A DNA stretch of 5,451 nt. Source: an uncultured Synechococcus sp. GTDB taxonomy: Bacteria > Cyanobacteriota > Cyanobacteriia > PCC-6307 > Cyanobiaceae. Position 1 is the first letter of the stretch. Each line of letters begins with the position of its first letter. Shown here one piece after another: positions 1-5,077 of this stretch. A model generated the notes under the pieces. The model had not been told where the DNA came from, did not search any database, and worked only from the letters and a program-made list of their open reading frames with translations. The stretch is from assembly GCA_913050105.1 (NCBI GenBank), contig CAJWZN010000083.1, positions 1-5,451 of the forward strand. Direction: 5' to 3'. Made by a program: the position numbers and the translations under genes.

Positions 1-9
1 ATTCAGGGG

Positions 10-546
10 ATGTTGTCACCGCTTCGCTCACTGGCGAATGGCCTCACCGTCGGCAGGGCCATTGCCGGATTACCTCTGATCCTGGCCCTTCAGGTCGGTG
101 CGGCAGGGTTGGCGTGGTGGTTGCTCCTGCTGGCGGGATGCAGTGATGCCGCCGATGGCTGGTTGGCCCGTCGTGCTGGAGGTGGCAGCAGCTGGGGGGC
201 TCGCCTCGACCCTCTGACGGACAAGATCCTGATTGCAGCACCATTGCTCTGGCTCGCCAGTAGCGGCCTGCTTCCGCTGTGGGCCGTCTGGTTGCTGTTG
301 GCACGTGAGCTGCTCATTTCTGGATGGCGCTCCCAGGCGGAGGACGGAGCTCCGGCATCGAACAGCGGTAAGGCCAAGACCATCCTTCAATTCCTCAGCC
401 TCCTGCTGCTGCTGTGGCCAGCTGGCTGGGTCGGCCATGGGCAGGCGGTAACTGTGGGTTGGTGGTTGTTCTGGCCGTCTTTGCTGCTGGCTCTGGGTTC
501 GGCCGCGTCCTATCTCAGTCCCCGATCAGAGTTGCGTCAGAGCTGA
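10..546 (+). CDS. pgsA: CDP-diacylglycerol--glycerol-3-phosphate 3-phosphatidyltransferase (PgsA-type)
   Basis: Integral membrane enzyme of the CDP-alcohol phosphatidyltransferase family. PgsA joins CDP-diacylglycerol and sn-glycerol 3-phosphate to give phosphatidylglycerophosphate and CMP, the committed step to phosphatidylglycerol. The family signature D-x2-D-G-x2-A-R-x8-G-x3-D-x3-D is complete: D46, D49, G50, A53, R54, G63, D67 and D71; these acidic residues bind metal and CDP. The N-terminal NGLTVGR (10-16) and the SGKAKTILQ segment (119-127) are further PgsA-like marks, separating it from phosphatidylserine or cardiolipin synthases. Hydrophobic segments lie at about 17-42, 72-98, 125-142 and 148-170, and 178 residues is a normal length. 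The ATG follows CAGGGG with almost no spacing, and the frame stays open to the window edge, so a slightly earlier start is possible. The 3' end overlaps the convergent downstream gene by 32 bases. Confidence 0.93.
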   Translation: MLSPLRSLANGLTVGRAIAGLPLILALQVGAAGLAWWLLLLAGCSDAADGWLARRAGGGSSWGARLDPLTDKILIAAPLLWLASSGLLPLWAVWLLLARELLISGWRSQAEDGAPASNSGKAKTILQFLSLLLLLWPAGWVGHGQAVTVGWWLFWPSLLLALGSAASYLSPRSELRQS

Positions 547-1435
547 AGTCCGGTTCCTTCGTGGGGTTCACCGCGATGTCCTGCCTGTAGCTGCTGGCAA
601 GACCTGTTGCCAGGTCGAAGCGCGGTTGCCAGGCCAGTTCCCGTTCGACCCTTGTGATGTCTGTCAGGAAATGGTCCAGCCTCAAGGGGAAGGCCTTGCG
701 GGCCTTTGGGTCGAGGTTGGATGGATCAAAACTGCGCATCTCCACACTGGCGGGGTCTCGACCGCAGGCCACCGCAGCGGCACGGATCAAACCCCTGAAG
801 GTGATGCCCTGCTTGCCGGAGCAGTTGTAAATCCTGTTGGTGGCTGCCTCAACATCAATGCAGCGCGCCATGGCCTCCGCCAGGTCATCCACATGTCCCA
901 GCTGGGTGATCGTGCTGCCGTTGCCAGGAAGGGGAACGGGACGGTTGTGGAGAATCCGATCAAAGAACCAGCGCTCGATCGGGTTGTAATTGCCAGGCCC
1001 GTAGATGTAGGTCGGTCGGAAACTTGTGAAAGGGATTCCCTCTGATTGCAACCAGCGCTCGGTGTCGGCCTTGCCCGCATGGCGGCTTTTGGGATCAGTG
1101 GGGCTTTCCTCAGCCAGGGGCCACTGATCAGATCCTGCGTAAACCCCGGCAGAGCTCACATAAACGAAGCGATGGCTCGGTGCCCCAGTAAGGGAGATCA
1201 CACGGCTGCTGTCCTCCAGTTTCCTGCCAGAGCTGTCGATGATCACGTCGAAACGGCGCCCTTGAAGAGCCGTCAGCCCTTCAACGCTGCTTCGGTCGCC
1301 GCTCAGGTGCTCAACCCCAGCTGGAACTGAATTCTTGCCGCGAGTGAACAGGGTGAGCTCATGGCCCTGCGCCTGCAGACGAGCAACCAGTGGCTTGCCG
1401 ACGAAGCGGGTCCCACCCATGACCAGGATCTTCAC
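515..1435 (-). CDS. CSP41-like atypical SDR / NAD-dependent epimerase family protein
   Basis: Rossmann-fold protein of the extended/atypical short-chain dehydrogenase superfamily, 306 residues from the GTG at 1435. The N-terminal nucleotide-binding loop is GGTRFVG (7-13). SS at 94-95 and the RPTYIYGPGNY motif (140-150) are epimerase-like. The canonical YxxxK dyad is not intact: the motif reads DPKSRHAGK (114-122), with Arg118 in the Tyr position and Lys122 retained. This KSRH-x-GK variant, the segment around FPLRLDHF (249-256) and the C-terminal WQPRFDLATGL (269-279) match my memory of plastid CSP41 (chloroplast stem-loop-binding protein of 41 kDa) and its cyanobacterial relatives, which bind or cleave RNA in plants. 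A role in RNA metabolism rather than sugar epimerisation is therefore plausible but inferred. An in-frame GTG at 1450 would add MQWAV; 1435 is preferred because the family starts right at the first beta strand. Neither has a clear Shine-Dalgarno sequence. Divergent from hisA; convergent with pgsA. Confidence 0.88.
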   Translation of the reverse strand: MKILVMGGTRFVGKPLVARLQAQGHELTLFTRGKNSVPAGVEHLSGDRSSVEGLTALQGRRFDVIIDSSGRKLEDSSRVISLTGAPSHRFVYVSSAGVYAGSDQWPLAEESPTDPKSRHAGKADTERWLQSEGIPFTSFRPTYIYGPGNYNPIERWFFDRILHNRPVPLPGNGSTITQLGHVDDLAEAMARCIDVEAATNRIYNCSGKQGITFRGLIRAAAVACGRDPASVEMRSFDPSNLDPKARKAFPLRLDHFLTDITRVERELAWQPRFDLATGLASSYRQDIAVNPTKEPDFSSDATLIGD

Positions 1436-1506
1436 AACAGCCCACTGCACAACGGCAATCCATTGAAGCGTGGAGCTGCAGGATGGTTGTTCGACGGCTG
1501 CCTTCC
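1436..1506. promoter_or_regulatory. Divergent intergenic region between the CSP41-like gene and hisA
   Basis: This 71-base gap must carry or transmit the start signals for two diverging genes. I could not find a convincing -35/-10 pair on either strand. A TTGAAG at 1463-1468 is -35-like on the plus strand but has no TATAAT-like hexamer at the right distance. The promoters may be non-canonical or lie inside the coding ends. It contains the GGAG that would serve the alternative hisA start at 1483. Confidence 0.3.
1472..1475 (+). promoter_or_regulatory. GGAG Shine-Dalgarno candidate for the extended hisA start
   Basis: GGAG stands seven bases before the ATG at 1483, good spacing for a ribosome binding site. 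That start would add eight residues (MVVRRLPS) to HisA. The ATG at 1507, which matches the family N terminus, has no such sequence. The two lines of evidence for the start therefore disagree. Confidence 0.4.
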
Positions 1507-2274
1507 ATGGAGATCATTCCCGCTATCGATCTGCTGGACGGTGCCTGCGTCCGCTTGCATCAAGGTGATTACGACCAGGTGACCCGCTTCAGCGATGACC
1601 CGGTTGCTCAGGCCCGCAGCTGGGAGGAGCAGGGGGCCAGTCGCCTGCACCTGGTAGACCTCGACGGCGCCAAACGTGGAGAACCGGTGAATGACGCAGC
1701 GGTTCGTGCCATCACTACAGCTCTGGATATCCCCGTACAGCTGGGGGGAGGGGTGCGTTCGCTGGAGCGGGCGTCAGAGTTGCTGGCCTGTGGGCTCGAC
1801 CGGGTGATTCTCGGCACGGTGGCGATTGAGCAACCCGCCCTGGTTGTGGATCTGGCCAAGCGGTATCCCGGGCAGATCGTGGTGGGGATCGATGCCAAGG
1901 ATGGGCGGGTGGCGACCCGCGGCTGGATCGAGCAAAGCGACGTTCTTGCAACGGATCTGGCACAGCGTTTCAGCGATGCAGGAATCGCGGCGATCATCAC
2001 CACCGATATCGCCACTGATGGAACCCTGGCGGGACCCAACCTCGAGGCTTTGCGGACCATGGCCCAGGCCAGCACGGTTCCTGTGATCGCATCAGGTGGT
2101 ATTGGCTGCATGGCTGATCTGCTCTCACTTCTGTCTTTGGAGGTCCTTGGCGTGAGTGGCGTGATTGTGGGTCGGGCCTTGTATGACGGTCGAGTCGATT
2201 TAGCTGAGTCGATCCAGGCTCTGGCGGAATCACGGCTGCAGGACCTCACGAGCTGTTCGGCTGATCTGGCCTGA
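1507..2274 (+). CDS. hisA: Phosphoribosylformimino-5-aminoimidazole carboxamide ribotide isomerase
   Basis: HisA catalyses the fourth step of histidine biosynthesis, the Amadori-type isomerisation of ProFAR to PRFAR, in the cytoplasm. The protein is a (beta/alpha)8 barrel with the family N terminus MEIIPAIDLLDG; Asp8 is the catalytic base and Asp129 (in VVGIDAKDG) the catalytic acid. Both phosphate-binding halves are present: GGGVRS at 80-85 and SGGIG at 196-200, the first followed by DRVILGT (98-104). TDIATDGTLAGPN (166-178) is also typical. Length is 255 residues, slightly above the usual 240-250 because of the C-terminal tail. The ATG at 1507 is chosen because family members begin at this point; the in-frame ATG at 1483 has a better ribosome binding site. 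No other his gene is in the window, in keeping with the scattered his genes of cyanobacteria. All catalytic residues are intact. Confidence 0.97.
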   Translation: MEIIPAIDLLDGACVRLHQGDYDQVTRFSDDPVAQARSWEEQGASRLHLVDLDGAKRGEPVNDAAVRAITTALDIPVQLGGGVRSLERASELLACGLDRVILGTVAIEQPALVVDLAKRYPGQIVVGIDAKDGRVATRGWIEQSDVLATDLAQRFSDAGIAAIITTDIATDGTLAGPNLEALRTMAQASTVPVIASGGIGCMADLLSLLSLEVLGVSGVIVGRALYDGRVDLAESIQALAESRLQDLTSCSADLA

Positions 2275-2290
2275 TGCATGGGTGGTCGAT

Positions 2291-2335
2291 GCGCCTTAAA
2301 GTGAGACGAATCACGACCTCCCCGTGCTAAGGCGC
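2291..2335. repeat. Nested inverted repeats between hisA and the Fur-family gene
   Basis: GCGCCTTA (2291-2298) and TAAGGCGC (2328-2335) are a perfect eight-base inverted repeat with a 29-base spacer. Inside the spacer is a second, smaller dyad, GTGA-six bases-TCAC (2301-2314). There is no T-run after the right arm, so it does not look like an intrinsic terminator. The position just before the regulator suggests a possible operator or leader structure. The right arm lies inside the coding region if the GTG at 2324 is the start, and fully upstream if the GTG at 2351 is used. Confidence 0.4.
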
Positions 2336-2779
2336 GACGCCACTTCCGAAGTGAACGTCACCTCCACTCGAGGTCTCAAGGATGTTTTCGATCAGTGTCG
2401 TGTTCTTGGGATGCGCCTGAGTCGTCAGCGACGCATGGTGCTTGATCTGCTCTGGACTGAAAAAAGTCACCTCAGCGCACGCGACATTTTTGAAAAGCTC
2501 AATTCAAGAGGTCGAAGCATCGGCCATACATCCGTTTACCAGAATCTGGAGGCGCTCCAGTCCGCTGGAGTGATTGAGTGTCTCGATCGAGCCAATGGTC
2601 GCTTGTACGGCTACCGCAGTGATCCCCACAGTCATCTCACCTGTCTTGACAGCGGATCAATCGAGGATATCGACGTCGAACTTCCGGCTGATCTTCTCGA
2701 TCGGATCGAAAAGATATCCGGCTTTCGCATTGAGTCGTACACCCTCCAACTCAACGGGCGCCGCACCCTGGAGAACTGA
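2324..2779 (+). CDS. Fur-family transcriptional regulator, cyanobacterial PerR/FurC-like
   Basis: Metal-dependent winged-helix regulator of the Fur superfamily, up to 151 residues. The DNA-binding half includes LGMRLSRQRRMVLDLLW (28-44), HLSARDIFEKL (49-59) and the recognition helix region GHTSVYQNLEALQSAG (67-82). The dimerisation half has HSHLTC (102-107). Compared with Bacillus PerR, regulatory-metal ligands appear conserved at H49, H102, H104 and D115, while the position of Asp85 is Tyr95. Structural-zinc cysteines are missing: CxxC is reduced to C107-LD-S110 and there is no second CxxC at the C terminus. The sequence resembles the cyanobacterial group containing Synechocystis Slr1738, linked to PerR function; this is from memory, so no symbol is given. 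The first start is GTG 2324; GTG 2351 (VNVTSTRG) is equally plausible, and neither has a good ribosome binding site. It follows hisA by 49 bases and precedes the DUF3685 gene in the same direction. Confidence 0.9.
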   Translation: MLRRDATSEVNVTSTRGLKDVFDQCRVLGMRLSRQRRMVLDLLWTEKSHLSARDIFEKLNSRGRSIGHTSVYQNLEALQSAGVIECLDRANGRLYGYRSDPHSHLTCLDSGSIEDIDVELPADLLDRIEKISGFRIESYTLQLNGRRTLEN

Positions 2780-2821
2780 CCAAAGGCTCGGTACCTTGAC
2801 GACATCGTCTCTAGTTTCCGC

Positions 2822-4441
2822 TTGGCTGCCTCCTCCCCAGTGCGGATGTTGCTGTTGGCTCCGGAGCCCTTCGGAGAGTCTCTCGCTCTGCAGCTGACCA
2901 GCCGAATGCCCGGTTGGGACGTGGTGATGAAGGCTGAACAGCTCGATGGCTCACCGAAGCTGGTGATCTGGTCAATCGATGCGTTGCTGTCTTTGCCGGC
3001 CTTGCAGCAGGAGGTGCGGCGGTTGCAGGAGCGTTGGCAGCCGGCACCACTGTTGTTACTGCTTCCCGAGTCGTTGCCGGCAGGCAGAGATCAGCTTCTG
3101 GCTCTTGGGGCAGAAGGTCTGCTGCAGAACGGCGGCGTGGCGGAATTGATGTCCGCCGTCGAAACCCTTCTCAGCGGTGGTCGGGTGGTTCAGCTTCAGT
3201 CGTCCGTATCCCAGCCACGTCAGACCGATTCAGCTGCCATGGGCCTGGGCCAGTGGTTGCTCGTCAGCGGCCTGCAACAGATCAGCAACGACCTGCAGGT
3301 GATCGAAGCGATGCTGCAGCCCCCACCGAAGCAAGGCTTGCTGAGGGTTCTGCTGGAGGGCCGCTGCCGTGAGCTGCATCAGGCTCGTGTGCTGTTGTTG
3401 TGGTTATGGGGACCCCTGCAAATGGGTTTGACGGATGTTGCCCCTCTCAGCGAAGCGCCTCGCCCGTCCTCTGATACCCATGAGCCCACATCGATCACGT
3501 TGCGCCAGCGCAATGCCGTGGCGGTCTGGGAGTCCATCCATGGCCGTCTCGATGTGGCGGTGAATGACGGCCTCATCAATGCAACAGGAAGGCTTCTGGC
3601 GATTGAAGCTCTTCAACCAGAGCGGCGCCGGGAGTTGCTGCTGGGCCTGCTGCAGCAACTTGATCAGCTGCTGGCTCGTTTGCGGCGAGATGAGCTGAAT
3701 GCTGATTGTTGGAATGAACTGCAGCCGGAACTGCGGCGGCAGGCGCTGACGTCCATGGCCGGTAGTTATGTCCGCATCCCGCGTAATGGTTCGCTGTTGT
3801 CAGTGGCGGCAGCCCTGCTGGACGATGCCGATTTCACTGATGAGGACGAGGATCTGCCAGATCCCATCGGGATGTTGGCACCGCTGCTGGCTGATCAGCC
3901 TGTGTTGGTGAATGGTCAGCTGCTCCCCGCAGATGATCCTCGTGCCCTCCTGCAGTTGGAGGCGCTGGTCAGCAACTGGTTGGTGCGAACCGCCGAACTG
4001 ATCGGTGCGGAACTGCTGGAGGCATGCGGAAGCTGGCCAGAGCTACGCCGCTACCTGCTTGGGGAGCGGTTGCTGGCAACCCGTGAGCTGGATCGTCTGC
4101 GAAATCAGCTGAACAGTCAGCTTCGCTGGGCTGACTGGATTGAACGACCCATTCAGCTTTACGAGAGCCGACGACTGCTGTTTGAGTTGCGTGGAGGTCG
4201 GATCGAACCGCGCCTGCTGACCGAACCTCGTGATGAGGAGCTCAACCAGCTGGGCTGGTGGCAGCGTCAGGTGGCCCTGCTGCTCGAGACCCGCGACGCT
4301 CTGGCTCCCCAGGTTCAGGCCTTGATCCAACGCCTGGGAGATCTGGCGGTGGTTCTGCTCACCCAGGTGCTTGGTCGGGCGATCGGTCTGATCGGCCGGG
4401 GCATCGCCCAGGGCATGGGTCGCGGTCTGGGGCGTGGCTGA
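2822..4441 (+). CDS. Pseudo-receiver domain protein with DUF3685/Ycf55-like region
   Basis: Protein of 539 residues, leucine- and arginine-rich. Residues about 7-120 have the pattern of a response-regulator receiver domain: strand VRMLLLAPEP, strand KLVIWSID (46-53), strand PLLLLLPES (76-84), then ALGAEGLLQNGG and helix VAELMSAVETLL (106-117). The phosphorylation machinery is gone: no acidic pair after strand 1, Ser51 at the phospho-acceptor position, and Asn-Gly (103-104) where Lys-Pro is usual. The remainder (about 140-539) is mostly helical with long Leu/Gln/Arg stretches and matches my recollection of the DUF3685 family, to which plastid Ycf55 belongs. An acidic patch, DDADFTDEDEDLPD, lies at 334-347. 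The tail from about 508 is hydrophobic, then glycine-rich. Biochemical function is unknown. Start is TTG 2822; GTG 2840 and ATG 2846 are alternatives, and none has a clear Shine-Dalgarno sequence. It lies 42 bases after the Fur gene. Confidence 0.85.
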   Translation: MAASSPVRMLLLAPEPFGESLALQLTSRMPGWDVVMKAEQLDGSPKLVIWSIDALLSLPALQQEVRRLQERWQPAPLLLLLPESLPAGRDQLLALGAEGLLQNGGVAELMSAVETLLSGGRVVQLQSSVSQPRQTDSAAMGLGQWLLVSGLQQISNDLQVIEAMLQPPPKQGLLRVLLEGRCRELHQARVLLLWLWGPLQMGLTDVAPLSEAPRPSSDTHEPTSITLRQRNAVAVWESIHGRLDVAVNDGLINATGRLLAIEALQPERRRELLLGLLQQLDQLLARLRRDELNADCWNELQPELRRQALTSMAGSYVRIPRNGSLLSVAAALLDDADFTDEDEDLPDPIGMLAPLLADQPVLVNGQLLPADDPRALLQLEALVSNWLVRTAELIGAELLEACGSWPELRRYLLGERLLATRELDRLRNQLNSQLRWADWIERPIQLYESRRLLFELRGGRIEPRLLTEPRDEELNQLGWWQRQVALLLETRDALAPQVQALIQRLGDLAVVLLTQVLGRAIGLIGRGIAQGMGRGLGRG

Positions 4442-4468
4442 GGTCACAATGGCCATTCCGACCTCGGC
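4437..4468. promoter_or_regulatory. Imperfect dyad filling the gap before the thioredoxin-like gene
   Basis: GCTGAGGTC (4437-4445) pairs with GACCTCGGC (4460-4468) over nine positions, with one G-U wobble in RNA. The 14-base loop contains a perfect ten-base palindrome, AATGGCCATT (4448-4457). The stop codon of the upstream gene is in the left arm, and the right arm ends three bases before the ATG at 4472. The bases after it (TTGATGGG) contain no U tract, so an intrinsic terminator is unlikely. A translational control hairpin or a protein-binding palindrome are the likelier readings. Confidence 0.5.
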
Positions 4469-4472
4469 TTGA
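4449..4472 (+). CDS. Possible seven-codon leader reading frame (MAIPTSA)
   Basis: ATG at 4449 opens a seven-codon frame ending in TGA at 4470-4472. It is preceded by GAGG (4440-4443) with five bases of spacing, the best ribosome binding site in this part of the window. Its stop shares one base with the ATG of the next gene (TGATG), the classic arrangement for re-initiation. The frame lies within a dyad whose left arm holds the Shine-Dalgarno sequence. Translation is not shown by sequence alone, and a frame this short can arise by chance. Confidence 0.3.
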   Translation: MAIPTSA

Positions 4473-5014
4473 TGGGCTGTCTCCTGGTTCGCGCTCTGAG
4501 CCTTCTTGCTGCTCTGCTGCTTGTGGTAAGTCCGGCTCAGGCCGTTCTCAACGACGATCGCTACGACGGCAATATCTATGCCCTCTATGCCGGCAACGGA
4601 TCGTTGGTTCCCCCCGCGAATCCCTTGTCGGACGCCCTGGATCAGGGGCGCACCGCCGTGATTGTCTACTACCTCGACGACAGCGCCGTCAGCAAACGTT
4701 TTGCTCCTGTGGTTTCAGAGCTGCAACGTCTGTGGGGGCGGAACATCGATCTTCTGCCGCTCACCGTTGACCCTCTGCAGGGTCGCGACGCAAACGGCCC
4801 CGCTGATCCGGCCAGCTACTGGCATGGTGTTATTCCGCAAGTGGTGGTGATCGGTCCGGATGGGCGTGTGATGTTTGACCAGGAGGGGCAGGTTCCTCTG
4901 AACGACATCAACACGGGGATCAGCCAGGCCACAGGACTGCCGGCGCCGGAGTTGCCATCACTTGATCAAGAGGGCAGCTTCAACGAGGTGAACATCGAGG
5001 TCACATCCGGATAA
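4472..5014 (+). CDS. Exported thioredoxin-fold protein lacking active-site cysteines (thylakoid PSI accumulation factor-like)
   Basis: 180 residues from ATG 4472. Residues 1-24 form a Sec-type signal peptide: Arg7, a hydrophobic core, then SPAQA with likely cleavage after Ala24. The mature part has a thioredoxin-like layout: strand TAVIVYYLDD (61-70), helix KRFAPVVSELQRLWG (75-89), strand IDLLPLTVD (91-99), then GVIPQVVVIGPDGRVMFDQEG (119-139) with the cis-proline Ile-Pro and the typical strand-turn-strand. Where thioredoxins have WCxxC this one reads DDSAVSK, and the mature protein has no cysteine, so it cannot act as a disulfide reductase. The sequence resembles a cyanobacterial family that I recall being annotated as thylakoid membrane photosystem I accumulation factor; this is unverified. 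It presumably acts in the lumen or periplasm. A TTG at 4469 is an alternative start one codon earlier. The ATG has no Shine-Dalgarno sequence of its own and may depend on coupling to the short upstream frame. Confidence 0.85.
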   Translation: MGCLLVRALSLLAALLLVVSPAQAVLNDDRYDGNIYALYAGNGSLVPPANPLSDALDQGRTAVIVYYLDDSAVSKRFAPVVSELQRLWGRNIDLLPLTVDPLQGRDANGPADPASYWHGVIPQVVVIGPDGRVMFDQEGQVPLNDINTGISQATGLPAPELPSLDQEGSFNEVNIEVTSG

Positions 5015-5042
5015 CGCATCGGATCGATTGTGCTCCGCTGAT

Positions 5043-5057
5043 GCAGCTTTACGCTGC
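5043..5057. repeat. Small hairpin upstream of the last gene
   Basis: GCAGC (5043-5047) and GCTGC (5053-5057) form a five-base stem around the loop TTTAC. It lies between the stop at 5014 and the GTG at 5078. It is short and has no T-run, so a terminator function is doubtful, but it could structure the leader of the downstream gene. Confidence 0.25.
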
Positions 5058-5067
5058 GGCGAACTTT

Positions 5068-5072
5068 GGAAG
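5068..5072 (+). promoter_or_regulatory. Ribosome binding site GGAAG deciding the GTG 5078 start
   Basis: GGAAG is placed five bases before the GTG at 5078. It favours this codon over the in-frame TTG at 5066, which would contain the site within its own coding sequence, and over GTG 5084. Confidence 0.5.
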
Positions 5073-5077
5073 ACGCT

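Noticed and set aside
401..415. CTG-repeat run in pgsA
   Set aside because: A short leucine-codon run within a membrane segment, not a repeat element.
626..1330. Two consecutive plus-strand frames opposite the CSP41-like gene (626-1045 and 1046-1330)
   Set aside because: Antisense shadows of a gene with clear family motifs along its whole length.
1608..2279. Long open frame of 223 codons antisense to hisA
   Set aside because: It mirrors hisA codon structure, gives a Ser/Arg/Pro-rich protein with no recognisable motif, and lies fully under a gene with complete catalytic residues.
2796..2801. TTGACG resembling a -35 box before the DUF3685 gene
   Set aside because: No -10-like hexamer at 16-18 bases downstream.
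2777..2822. Possible Fur/DUF3685 fusion, since the two genes are in the same reading frame separated by one TGA
   Set aside because: The 42 bases between them read as unremarkable sequence, both proteins have normal ends, and one-in-three frame agreement is expected by chance.
4554..4561. ACGATCGC, resembling the HIP1 octamer GCGATCGC
   Set aside because: One mismatch and a single occurrence; no exact HIP1 copy was found by eye in the window.
4258..4770. 170-codon plus-strand frame spanning the end of the DUF3685 gene and the start of the thioredoxin-like gene
   Set aside because: Arg/Ser/Gly-rich out-of-frame translation typical of GC-rich DNA; both overlapped genes are well supported.
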